From NCBI GenBank assembly GCA_963680875.1, contig OY804579.1, positions 28,753,804 to 28,817,803 of the forward strand: a stretch of DNA of 64,000 nucleotides, in the 5' to 3' direction. Under the pieces are notes generated by a model. It was not told where the DNA came from. It made no database searches and worked only from the letters and a program-made list of their open reading frames with translations. Each line of letters begins with the position of its first letter. Positions within the stretch are counted from its first letter, which is position 1. Position numbers and translations under genes: made by a program. This document shows positions 23,546 through 36,870 of this stretch, piece by piece. The DNA is from Bathymodiolus brooksi. Lineage: Eukaryota > Mollusca > Bivalvia > Mytilida > Modiolidae.

Positions 23546-26435
23546 AACTTGAGTAGTGTTTCTCAGAATGTTTTGAAATTTTATCGGCAGCTTATTGATG
23601 AAGAGAGGAGGATCCCTTTAATTTTTGACGATTTTCACTTTTGCCGTTCCAGAGTTATTGGACTTGATATGACAGAAAATCGGATTTTTACCCTATGTTG
23701 TATAACTTGAGTAGTGTTTCTCAGAATGTTTTGAAATTTTATCAGCAGCTTACAGATGAGGAGAGGAGGATCCCTTTCATTTTTGACGATTTTCACTTTT
23801 ACCGTTCCAGAGTTATTGGACTTGATATGACGGAAAATCGGATTTTTACCCTATGTCGTATGATAACTTGAGTAGTGTTTCTCAGAATGTTTTGAAATTT
23901 TATCGGCAGCTTATTGATGAAGAGAGGAGGATCCCTTTAATTTTTGACGATTTTCACTTTTGCCGTTCCAGAGTTATTGGACTTGATATGACGGAAAATA
24001 GGATTTTTACTCTATGTCGTATGATAACTTGAGTAGTGTTTCTCAGAATGTTTTGAAATTTTATCAGCAGCTTACCGGTGAGGAGAGGAGGATCCCTTTC
24101 ATTTTTGACGATTTTCACTTTTGCCGTTCCAGAGTTATTGGACTTGATATGACGGAAAATCGGATTGTTACCCTATGTTGTATGATAACTTGAGTAGTGT
24201 TTCTCAGAATGTTTTGAAATTTTATCAGCAGCTTACTGATGAAGAGAGGAGGATCCCTTTCATTTTGGACGATTTTCACTTTTGCCGTTCCAGAGTTATT
24301 GGACTTGATATGACGGAAAATCGGATTTTTACCCTATGTTGTATGATAACTTGAGTAGTGTTTCTCAGAATGTTTTGAAATTTTATCAGCAACTTACTGG
24401 TGAAGAGAGGAGGATCCCTTTCATTTTTGATGATTTTCACTTTTGCCGTTTTAGAGTTATTGGGCTTGATATGACGAAAATAGGATTTTTACTCTATGTC
24501 GTATGATAACTTGAGTAGTGTTTCTCAGAATGTTTTGAAATTTTATCAGCAGCTTACCGGTGGAGAGAGGAGGATCTCTTTCATTTTTGACAATTTTCAC
24601 TTCTGCCGTTCCAGAGTTATTGGACTTGATATGACGGAAAATCGGATTTTTACCCTATGTTGTATAACTTGAGTAGTGTTTCTCAGAATGTTTTGAAATT
24701 TTATCAGCAGCTTACAGATGAGGGGAGGAGGATCCCTTTCATTTTTGACGATTTTCACTTTTGCCGTTCCAGAGTTATTGGACTTGATATGACGGAAAAT
24801 CGGATTTTTACTCTATGTCGTATGATAACTTGAGTAGTGTTTCTCAGAATGTTTTGAAATTTTATCAGCAGCTTATTGATGAAGAGAGGAGGATCCCTTT
24901 AATTTTTGATGATTTTCACTTTTGCCGTTCCAGAGTTATTGGACTTGATATGACGGAAAATAGGATTTTTACTCTATGTCGTATGATAACTTGAGTAGTG
25001 TTTCTCAGAATGTTTTGAAATTTTATCAGCACCTTACCGGTGGAGAGAGGAGGATCTCTTTCATTTTTGACGATTTTCACTTTTGCCGTTCCAGAGTTAT
25101 TGGACTTGATATGACGGAAAATAGGATGTTTACCCTATGTCGTATGATAACTTGAGTAGTGTTTCTCAGAATGTTTTGAAATTTTATCAGCAGCTTACTG
25201 GTGAGGAGAGGAGGTTCCCTTTCATTTTTGACGATTTTCACTTTTGCCGTTCCAGAGTTATTGGACTTGATATGACGGAAAATAGGATGTTTACCCTATG
25301 TCGTATGATAACTTGAGTAGTGTTTCTCAGAATGTTTTGAAATTTTATCAGCAGCTTACTGGTGAAGAGAGGAGGATCCCTTTCATTTTTGACGATTTTC
25401 ACTTTTGCCGTTCCAGAGTTGTTGGACTTGATATGACGGAAAATCGGATTGTTACCCTATGTTGTATGATAACTTGAGCAGTGTTTCTCAGAATGTTTTG
25501 AAATTTTATCAGCAGCTTACTGGTGAAGAGAGGAGGATCCCTTTCATTTTTGATGATTTTCACTTTTGCCGTTCCAGAGTTATTGGACTTGATATGACGG
25601 AAAATCGGACTTTTACCCTATGTCGTATGATAACTTGAGTAGTGTTTCTCAGAATGTTTTGAAATTTTATCAGCAGCTTACTGATGAAGAGAGGAGGATC
25701 CCTTTCATTTTTGATGATTTTCACTTTTGCCGTTTTAGAGTTATTGGGCTTGATATGACGAAAATAGGATTTTTACTCTATGTCGTATGATAACTTGAGT
25801 AGTGTTTCTCAGAATGTTTTGAAATTTTATCAGCAGCTTATTGATGAAGAGAGGAGGATCCCTTTAATTTTTGACGATTTTCACTTTTGCCGTTCCAGAG
25901 TTATTGGACTTGATATGACGGAAAATAGGATGTTTACCCTATGTCGTATGATAACTTGAGTAGTGTTTCTCAGAATGTTTTGAAATTTTATCAGCAGCTT
26001 ACCGGTGAAGAGAGGAGGATCCCTTTCATTTGTGATGATTTTCACTTTTGCCGTTCCAGAGTTATTGGACTTGATATGACGGAAAATCGGATTTTTACCC
26101 TATGTTGTATGATAACTTGAGTAGTGTTTCTCAGAATGTTTTGAAATTTTATCAGAAGCTTACTGGTGAAGAGAGGAGGATCCCTTTCATTTTTGATGAT
26201 TTTCACTTTTGCCGTTCCAGAGTTATTGGACTTGATATGACGGAAAATCGGATTTTTACCCTATGTCGTATGATAACTTGAGTAGTGTTTCTCAGAATGT
26301 TTTGAAATTTTATCAGCAGCTTACTGATGAAGAGAGGAGGATCCCTTTCATTTTGGACGATTTTCACTTTTGCCGTTCCAGAGTTATTGGACTTGATATG
26401 ATGGAAAATCGGATTTGTACCCTATGTTGTATGAT
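23546..26435 (+). repeat. 18-monomer HOR, complete copy
   Basis: Same order and same length (2890 bp) as 2663-5552. Its W unit has a private GAGTTGTTGG (G at 25421) that reappears at 30397 but not in the W units at 23224, 28236 or 33212. Confidence 0.95.
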
Positions 26436-28521
26436 AACTTGAGTAGTGTTTCTCAGAATGTTTTGAAATTTTATCGGCAGCTTATTGATGAAGAGAGGAG
26501 GATCCCTTTAATTTTTGACGATTTTCACTTTTGCCGTTCCAGAGTTATTGGACTTGATATGACAGAAAATCGGATTTTTACCCTATGTTGTATAACTTGA
26601 GTAGTGTTTCTCAGAATGTTTTGAAATTTTATCAGCAGCTTACAGATGAGGAGAGGAGGATCCCTTTCATTTTTGACGATTTTCACTTTTACCGTTCCAG
26701 AGTTATTGGACTTGATATGACGGAAAATCGGATTTTTACCCTATGTCGTATGATAACTTGAGTAGTGTTTCTCAGAATGTTTTGAAATTTTATCGGCAGC
26801 TTATTGATGAAGAGAGGAGGATCCCTTTAATTTTTGACGATTTTCACTTTTGCCGTTCCAGAGTTATTGGACTTGATATGACGGAAAATAGGATTTTTAC
26901 TCTATGTCGTATGATAACTTGAGTAGTGTTTCTCAGAATGTTTTGAAATTTTATCAGCAGCTTACCGGTGAGGAGAGGAGGATCCCTTTCATTTTTGACG
27001 ATTTTCACTTTTGCCGTTCCAGAGTTATTGGACTTGATATGACGGAAAATCGGATTGTTACCCTATGTTGTATGATAACTTGAGTAGTGTTTCTCAGAAT
27101 GTTTTGAAATTTTATCAGCAGCTTACTGATGAAGAGAGGAGGATCCCTTTCATTTTGGACGATTTTCACTTTTGCCGTTCCAGAGTTATTGGACTTGATA
27201 TGACGGAAAATCGGATTTTTACCCTATGTTGTATGATAACTTGAGTAGTGTTTCTCAGAATGTTTTGAAATTTTATCAGCAACTTACTGGTGAAGAGAGG
27301 AGGATCCCTTTCATTTTTGATGATTTTCACTTTTGCCGTTTTAGAGTTATTGGGCTTGATATGACGAAAATAGGATTTTTACTCTATGTCGTATGATAAC
27401 TTGAGTAGTGTTTCTCAGAATGTTTTGAAATTTTATCAGCAGCTTACCGGTGGAGAGAGGAGGATCTCTTTCATTTTTGACAATTTTCACTTCTGCCGTT
27501 CCAGAGTTATTGGACTTGATATGACGGAAAATCGGATTTTTACCCTATGTTGTATAACTTGAGTAGTGTTTCTCAGAATGTTTTGAAATTTTATCAGCAG
27601 CTTACAGATGAGGGGAGGAGGATCCCTTTCATTTTTGACGATTTTCACTTTTGCCGTTCCAGAGTTATTGGACTTGATATGACGGAAAATCGGATTTTTA
27701 CTCTATGTCGTATGATAACTTGAGTAGTGTTTCTCAGAATGTTTTGAAATTTTATCAGCAGCTTATTGATGAAGAGAGGAGGATCCCTTTAATTTTTGAT
27801 GATTTTCACTTTTGCCGTTCCAGAGTTATTGGACTTGATATGACGGAAAATAGGATTTTTACTCTATGTCGTATGATAACTTGAGTAGTGTTTCTCAGAA
27901 TGTTTTGAAATTTTATCAGCACCTTACCGGTGGAGAGAGGAGGATCTCTTTCATTTTTGACGATTTTCACTTTTGCCGTTCCAGAGTTATTGGACTTGAT
28001 ATGACGGAAAATAGGATGTTTACCCTATGTCGTATGATAACTTGAGTAGTGTTTCTCAGAATGTTTTGAAATTTTATCAGCAGCTTACTGGTGAGGAGAG
28101 GAGGTTCCCTTTCATTTTTGACGATTTTCACTTTTGCCGTTCCAGAGTTATTGGACTTGATATGACGGAAAATAGGATGTTTACCCTATGTCGTATGATA
28201 ACTTGAGTAGTGTTTCTCAGAATGTTTTGAAATTTTATCAGCAGCTTACTGGTGAAGAGAGGAGGATCCCTTTCATTTTTGACGATTTTCACTTTTGCCG
28301 TTCCAGAGTTATTGGACTTGATATGACGGAAAATCGGATTGTTACCCTATGTTGTATGATAACTTGAGCAGTGTTTCTCAGAATGTTTTGAAATTTTATC
28401 AGCAGCTTACTGGTGAAGAGAGGAGGATCCCTTTCATTTTTGATGATTTTCACTTTTGCCGTTCCAGAGTTATTGGACTTGATATGACGGAAAATCGGAC
28501 TTTTACCCTATGTCGTATGAT
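26436..28521 (+). repeat. 13-monomer HOR derivative L to A (2086 bp)
   Basis: The first thirteen monomers of the 18-mer, then a direct jump from A to L at 28521/28522. Compared with the 18-mer, B-C-D-E-F (804 bp) is missing. The same A-to-L junction occurs at 23545/23546. Confidence 0.94.
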
Positions 28522-31411
28522 AACTTGAGTAGTGTTTCTCAGAATGTTTTGAAATTTTATCGGCAGCTTATTGATGAAGAGAGGAGGATCCCTTTAATTT
28601 TTGACGATTTTCACTTTTGCCGTTCCAGAGTTATTGGACTTGATATGACAGAAAATCGGATTTTTACCCTATGTTGTATAACTTGAGTAGTGTTTCTCAG
28701 AATGTTTTGAAATTTTATCAGCAGCTTACAGATGAGGAGAGGAGGATCCCTTTCATTTTTGACGATTTTCACTTTTACCGTTCCAGAGTTATTGGACTTG
28801 ATATGACGGAAAATCGGATTTTTACCCTATGTCGTATGATAACTTGAGTAGTGTTTCTCAGAATGTTTTGAAATTTTATCGGCAGCTTATTGATGAAGAG
28901 AGGAGGATCCCTTTAATTTTTGACGATTTTCACTTTTGCCGTTCCAGAGTTATTGGACTTGATATGACGGAAAATAGGATTTTTACTCTATGTCGTATGA
29001 TAACTTGAGTAGTGTTTCTCAGAATGTTTTGAAATTTTATCAGCAGCTTACCGGTGAGGAGAGGAGGATCCCTTTCATTTTTGACGATTTTCACTTTTGC
29101 CGTTCCAGAGTTATTGGACTTGATATGACGGAAAATCGGATTGTTACCCTATGTTGTATGATAACTTGAGTAGTGTTTCTCAGAATGTTTTGAAATTTTA
29201 TCAGCAGCTTACTGATGAAGAGAGGAGGATCCCTTTCATTTTGGACGATTTTCACTTTTGCCGTTCCAGAGTTATTGGACTTGATATGACGGAAAATCGG
29301 ATTTTTACCCTATGTTGTATGATAACTTGAGTAGTGTTTCTCAGAATGTTTTGAAATTTTATCAGCAACTTACTGGTGAAGAGAGGAGGATCCCTTTCAT
29401 TTTTGATGATTTTCACTTTTGCCGTTTTAGAGTTATTGGGCTTGATATGACGAAAATAGGATTTTTACTCTATGTCGTATGATAACTTGAGTAGTGTTTC
29501 TCAGAATGTTTTGAAATTTTATCAGCAGCTTACCGGTGGAGAGAGGAGGATCTCTTTCATTTTTGACAATTTTCACTTCTGCCGTTCCAGAGTTATTGGA
29601 CTTGATATGACGGAAAATCGGATTTTTACCCTATGTTGTATAACTTGAGTAGTGTTTCTCAGAATGTTTTGAAATTTTATCAGCAGCTTACAGATGAGGG
29701 GAGGAGGATCCCTTTCATTTTTGACGATTTTCACTTTTGCCGTTCCAGAGTTATTGGACTTGATATGACGGAAAATCGGATTTTTACTCTATGTCGTATG
29801 ATAACTTGAGTAGTGTTTCTCAGAATGTTTTGAAATTTTATCAGCAGCTTATTGATGAAGAGAGGAGGATCCCTTTAATTTTTGATGATTTTCACTTTTG
29901 CCGTTCCAGAGTTATTGGACTTGATATGACGGAAAATAGGATTTTTACTCTATGTCGTATGATAACTTGAGTAGTGTTTCTCAGAATGTTTTGAAATTTT
30001 ATCAGCACCTTACCGGTGGAGAGAGGAGGATCTCTTTCATTTTTGACGATTTTCACTTTTGCCGTTCCAGAGTTATTGGACTTGATATGACGGAAAATAG
30101 GATGTTTACCCTATGTCGTATGATAACTTGAGTAGTGTTTCTCAGAATGTTTTGAAATTTTATCAGCAGCTTACTGGTGAGGAGAGGAGGTTCCCTTTCA
30201 TTTTTGACGATTTTCACTTTTGCCGTTCCAGAGTTATTGGACTTGATATGACGGAAAATAGGATGTTTACCCTATGTCGTATGATAACTTGAGTAGTGTT
30301 TCTCAGAATGTTTTGAAATTTTATCAGCAGCTTACTGGTGAAGAGAGGAGGATCCCTTTCATTTTTGACGATTTTCACTTTTGCCGTTCCAGAGTTGTTG
30401 GACTTGATATGACGGAAAATCGGATTGTTACCCTATGTTGTATGATAACTTGAGCAGTGTTTCTCAGAATGTTTTGAAATTTTATCAGCAGCTTACTGGT
30501 GAAGAGAGGAGGATCCCTTTCATTTTTGATGATTTTCACTTTTGCCGTTCCAGAGTTATTGGACTTGATATGACGGAAAATCGGACTTTTACCCTATGTC
30601 GTATGATAACTTGAGTAGTGTTTCTCAGAATGTTTTGAAATTTTATCAGCAGCTTACTGATGAAGAGAGGAGGATCCCTTTCATTTTTGATGATTTTCAC
30701 TTTTGCCGTTTTAGAGTTATTGGGCTTGATATGACGAAAATAGGATTTTTACTCTATGTCGTATGATAACTTGAGTAGTGTTTCTCAGAATGTTTTGAAA
30801 TTTTATCAGCAGCTTATTGATGAAGAGAGGAGGATCCCTTTAATTTTTGACGATTTTCACTTTTGCCGTTCCAGAGTTATTGGACTTGATATGACGGAAA
30901 ATAGGATGTTTACCCTATGTCGTATGATAACTTGAGTAGTGTTTCTCAGAATGTTTTGAAATTTTATCAGCAGCTTACCGGTGAAGAGAGGAGGATCCCT
31001 TTCATTTGTGATGATTTTCACTTTTGCCGTTCCAGAGTTATTGGACTTGATATGACGGAAAATCGGATTTTTACCCTATGTTGTATGATAACTTGAGTAG
31101 TGTTTCTCAGAATGTTTTGAAATTTTATCAGAAGCTTACTGGTGAAGAGAGGAGGATCCCTTTCATTTTTGATGATTTTCACTTTTGCCGTTCCAGAGTT
31201 ATTGGACTTGATATGACGGAAAATCGGATTTTTACCCTATGTCGTATGATAACTTGAGTAGTGTTTCTCAGAATGTTTTGAAATTTTATCAGCAGCTTAC
31301 TGATGAAGAGAGGAGGATCCCTTTCATTTTGGACGATTTTCACTTTTGCCGTTCCAGAGTTATTGGACTTGATATGATGGAAAATCGGATTTGTACCCTA
31401 TGTTGTATGAT
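28522..31411 (+). repeat. 18-monomer HOR, complete copy
   Basis: Full 2890-bp unit. It carries G at 30397, the mark shared with 25421 exactly 4976 bp upstream, showing that an 18-mer plus 13-mer pair was copied as one block. Confidence 0.95.
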
Positions 31412-34301
31412 AACTTGAGTAGTGTTTCTCAGAATGTTTTGAAATTTTATCGGCAGCTTATTGATGAAGAGAGGAGGATCCCTTTAATTTTTGACGATTT
31501 TCACTTTTGCCGTTCCAGAGTTATTGGACTTGATATGACAGAAAATCGGATTTTTACCCTATGTTGTATAACTTGAGTAGTGTTTCTCAGAATGTTTTGA
31601 AATTTTATCAGCAGCTTACAGATGAGGAGAGGAGGATCCCTTTCATTTTTGACGATTTTCACTTTTACCGTTCCAGAGTTATTGGACTTGATATGACGGA
31701 AAATCGGATTTTTACCCTATGTCGTATGATAACTTGAGTAGTGTTTCTCAGAATGTTTTGAAATTTTATCGGCAGCTTATTGATGAAGAGAGGAGGATCC
31801 CTTTAATTTTTGACGATTTTCACTTTTGCCGTTCCAGAGTTATTGGACTTGATATGACGGAAAATAGGATTTTTACTCTATGTCGTATGATAACTTGAGT
31901 AGTGTTTCTCAGAATGTTTTGAAATTTTATCAGCAGCTTACCGGTGAGGAGAGGAGGATCCCTTTCATTTTTGACGATTTTCACTTTTGCCGTTCCAGAG
32001 TTATTGGACTTGATATGACGGAAAATCGGATTGTTACCCTATGTTGTATGATAACTTGAGTAGTGTTTCTCAGAATGTTTTGAAATTTTATCAGCAGCTT
32101 ACTGATGAAGAGAGGAGGATCCCTTTCATTTTGGACGATTTTCACTTTTGCCGTTCCAGAGTTATTGGACTTGATATGACGGAAAATCGGATTTTTACCC
32201 TATGTTGTATGATAACTTGAGTAGTGTTTCTCAGAATGTTTTGAAATTTTATCAGCAACTTACTGGTGAAGAGAGGAGGATCCCTTTCATTTTTGATGAT
32301 TTTCACTTTTGCCGTTTTAGAGTTATTGGGCTTGATATGACGAAAATAGGATTTTTACTCTATGTCGTATGATAACTTGAGTAGTGTTTCTCAGAATGTT
32401 TTGAAATTTTATCAGCAGCTTACCGGTGGAGAGAGGAGGATCTCTTTCATTTTTGACAATTTTCACTTCTGCCGTTCCAGAGTTATTGGACTTGATATGA
32501 CGGAAAATCGGATTTTTACCCTATGTTGTATAACTTGAGTAGTGTTTCTCAGAATGTTTTGAAATTTTATCAGCAGCTTACAGATGAGGGGAGGAGGATC
32601 CCTTTCATTTTTGACGATTTTCACTTTTGCCGTTCCAGAGTTATTGGACTTGATATGACGGAAAATCGGATTTTTACTCTATGTCGTATGATAACTTGAG
32701 TAGTGTTTCTCAGAATGTTTTGAAATTTTATCAGCAGCTTATTGATGAAGAGAGGAGGATCCCTTTAATTTTTGATGATTTTCACTTTTGCCGTTCCAGA
32801 GTTATTGGACTTGATATGACGGAAAATAGGATTTTTACTCTATGTCGTATGATAACTTGAGTAGTGTTTCTCAGAATGTTTTGAAATTTTATCAGCACCT
32901 TACCGGTGGAGAGAGGAGGATCTCTTTCATTTTTGACGATTTTCACTTTTGCCGTTCCAGAGTTATTGGACTTGATATGACGGAAAATAGGATGTTTACC
33001 CTATGTCGTATGATAACTTGAGTAGTGTTTCTCAGAATGTTTTGAAATTTTATCAGCAGCTTACTGGTGAGGAGAGGAGGTTCCCTTTCATTTTTGACGA
33101 TTTTCACTTTTGCCGTTCCAGAGTTATTGGACTTGATATGACGGAAAATAGGATGTTTACCCTATGTCGTATGATAACTTGAGTAGTGTTTCTCAGAATG
33201 TTTTGAAATTTTATCAGCAGCTTACTGGTGAAGAGAGGAGGATCCCTTTCATTTTTGACGATTTTCACTTTTGCCGTTCCAGAGTTATTGGACTTGATAT
33301 GACGGAAAATCGGATTGTTACCCTATGTTGTATGATAACTTGAGCAGTGTTTCTCAGAATGTTTTGAAATTTTATCAGCAGCTTACTGGTGAAGAGAGGA
33401 GGATCCCTTTCATTTTTGATGATTTTCACTTTTGCCGTTCCAGAGTTATTGGACTTGATATGACGGAAAATCGGACTTTTACCCTATGTCGTATGATAAC
33501 TTGAGTAGTGTTTCTCAGAATGTTTTGAAATTTTATCAGCAGCTTACTGATGAAGAGAGGAGGATCCCTTTCATTTTTGATGATTTTCACTTTTGCCGTT
33601 TTAGAGTTATTGGGCTTGATATGACGAAAATAGGATTTTTACTCTATGTCGTATGATAACTTGAGTAGTGTTTCTCAGAATGTTTTGAAATTTTATCAGC
33701 AGCTTATTGATGAAGAGAGGAGGATCCCTTTAATTTTTGACGATTTTCACTTTTGCCGTTCCAGAGTTATTGGACTTGATATGACGGAAAATAGGATGTT
33801 TACCCTATGTCGTATGATAACTTGAGTAGTGTTTCTCAGAATGTTTTGAAATTTTATCAGCAGCTTACCGGTGAAGAGAGGAGGATCCCTTTCATTTGTG
33901 ATGATTTTCACTTTTGCCGTTCCAGAGTTATTGGACTTGATATGACGGAAAATCGGATTTTTACCCTATGTTGTATGATAACTTGAGTAGTGTTTCTCAG
34001 AATGTTTTGAAATTTTATCAGAAGCTTACTGGTGAAGAGAGGAGGATCCCTTTCATTTTTGATGATTTTCACTTTTGCCGTTCCAGAGTTATTGGACTTG
34101 ATATGACGGAAAATCGGATTTTTACCCTATGTCGTATGATAACTTGAGTAGTGTTTCTCAGAATGTTTTGAAATTTTATCAGCAGCTTACTGATGAAGAG
34201 AGGAGGATCCCTTTCATTTTGGACGATTTTCACTTTTGCCGTTCCAGAGTTATTGGACTTGATATGATGGAAAATCGGATTTGTACCCTATGTTGTATGA
34301 T
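31412..34301 (+). repeat. 18-monomer HOR, complete copy (last in window)
   Basis: Full 2890-bp unit. The M type with TTTTACCG (31570-31730) is its last occurrence in the window. After F the array switches to G-H-I-J rather than L. Confidence 0.95.
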
Positions 34302-36870
34302 AACTTGAGTAGTGTTTCTCAGAATGTTTTGAAATTTTATCAGCAGCTTACTGGTGAGGAGAGGAGGATCCCTTTCAATTTTGATGATTTTCACTTTTGC
34401 CGTTTTAGAGTTATTGGGCTTGATATGACGAAAATAGGATTTTTACTCTATGTCGTATGATAACTTGAGTAGTGTTTCTCAGAATGTTTTGAAATTTAAC
34501 AGCAGCTTACCGGTGGAGAGAGGAGGATCTCTTTCATTTTTGACGATTTTCACTTTTGCCGTTCCAGAGTTATTGGACTTGATATGACGGAAAATCGGAT
34601 TTTTACCCTATGTCGTATGATAACTTGAGTAGTGTTTCTCAGAATGTTTTGAAATTTTATCAGCAGCTTATTGATGAAGAGAGGAGGATCCCTTTAATTG
34701 TTGACGATTTTCACTTTTGCCGTTCCAGAGTTATTGGACTTGATATGACGGAAAATAGGATTTTTACCCTATGTCGTATGATAACTTGAGTAGTGTTTCT
34801 CAGAATGTTTTGAAATTTTATCAGCAGCTTACCGGTGGAGAGAGGAGGATCTCTTTCATTTTTGACGATTTTCACTTTTGCCGTTCCAGAGTTATTGGAC
34901 TTGATATGACGGAAAATAGGATGTTTACCCTATGTCGTATGATAACTTGAGTAGTGTTTCTCAGAATGTTTTGAAATTTTATCAGCAGCTTACTGGTGAG
35001 GAGAGGAGGATCCCTTTAATTTTTGACGATTTTCACTTTTGCCGTTCCAGAGTTATTGGACTTGATATGACGGAAAATAGGATTTTTACTCTATGTCGTA
35101 TGATAACTTGAGTAGTGTTTCTCAGAATGTTTTGAAATTTTATCAGCACCTTACCGGTGGAGAGAGAAGGATCTCTTTCATTTTTGACGATTTTCACTTT
35201 TGCCGTTCCAGAGTTATTGGACTTGATATGACGGAAAATAGGATGTTTACCCTATGTCGTATGATAACTTGAGTAGTGTTTCTCAGAATGTTTTGAAATT
35301 TTATCAGCAGCTTACTGGTGAGGAGAGGAGGATCCCTTTCATTTTTGACGATTTTCACTTTTGCCGTTCCAGAGTTATTGGACTTGATATGACGGAAAAT
35401 CGGATTGTTACCCTATGTTGTATGATAACTTGAGTAGTGTTTCTCAGAATGTTTTGAAATTTTATCAGCAGCTTACTGATGAAGAGAGGAGGATCCCTTT
35501 CATTTTTGATGATTTTCACTTTTGCCGTTTTAGAGTTATTGGGCTTGATATGACGAAAATAGGATTTTTACTCTATGTCGTATGATAACTTGAGTAGTGT
35601 TTCTCAGAATGTTTTGAAATTTTATCAGCAGCTTACCGGTGGAGAGAGGAGGATCTCTTTCATTTTTGACAATTTTCACTTCTGCCGTTCCAGAGTTATT
35701 GGACTTGATATGACGGAAAATCGGATTTTTACCCTATGTTGTATAACTTGAGTAGTGTTTCTCAGAATGTTTTGAAATTTTATCAGCAGCTTACAGATGA
35801 GGGGAGGAGGATCCCTTTCATTTTTGACGATTTTCACTTTTGCCGTTCCAGAGTTATTGGACTTGATATGACGGAAAATCGGATTTTTACTCTATGTCGT
35901 ATGATAACTTGAGTAGTGTTTCTCAGAATGTTTTGAAATTTTATCAGCAGCTTATTGATGAAGAGAGGAGGATCCCTTTAATTTTTGATGATTTTCACTT
36001 TTGCCGTTCCAGAGTTATTGGACTTGATATGACGGAAAATAGGATTTTTACTCTATGTCGTATGATAACTTGAGTAGTGTTTCTCAGAATGTTTTGAAAT
36101 TTTATCAGCACCTTACCGGTGGAGAGAGGAGGATCTCTTTCATTTTTGACGATTTTCACTTTTGCCGTTCCAGAGTTATTGGACTTGATATGACGGAAAA
36201 TAGGATGTTTACCCTATGTCGTATGATAACTTGAGTAGTGTTTCTCAGAATGTTTTGAAATTTTATCAGCAGCTTACTGGTGAGGAGAGGAGGTTCCCTT
36301 TCATTTTTGACGATTTTCACTTTTGCCGTTCCAGAGTTATTGGACTTGATATGACGGAAAATAGGATGTTTACCCTATGTCGTATGATAACTTGAGTAGT
36401 GTTTCTCAGAATGTTTTGAAATTTTATCAGCAGCTTACTGGTGAAGAGAGGAGGATCCCTTTCATTTTTGACGATTTTCACTTTTGCCGTTCCAGAGTTA
36501 TTGGACTTGATATGACGGAAAATCGGATTGTTACCCTATGTTGTATGATAACTTGAGCAGTGTTTCTCAGAATGTTTTGAAATTTTATCAGCAGCTTACT
36601 GGTGAAGAGAGGAGGATCCCTTTCATTTTTGATGATTTTCACTTTTGCCGTTCCAGAGTTATTGGACTTGATATGACGGAAAATCGGACTTTTACCCTAT
36701 GTCGTATGATAACTTGAGTAGTGTTTCTCAGAATGTTTTGAAATTTTATCAGCAGCTTACTGATGAAGCGAGGAGGATCCCTTTCATTTTTGATGATTTT
36801 CACTTTTGCCGTTTTAGAGTTATTGGGCTTGATATGACGAAAATAGGATTTTTACTCTATGTCGTATGAT
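34302..36870 (+). repeat. Block G-H-I-J-(K/T)-U-K-B'-R-S-T-U-V-W-A-B
   Basis: From 34944 on, this matches 13102-15028 at a constant offset of 21842 bp, including the private A at 35167 (GAGAGAAGG). The GAAGCG mark (C at 36769) is also shared. The preceding J (34783) lacks the GACAG change of the J at 12941. Confidence 0.92.
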
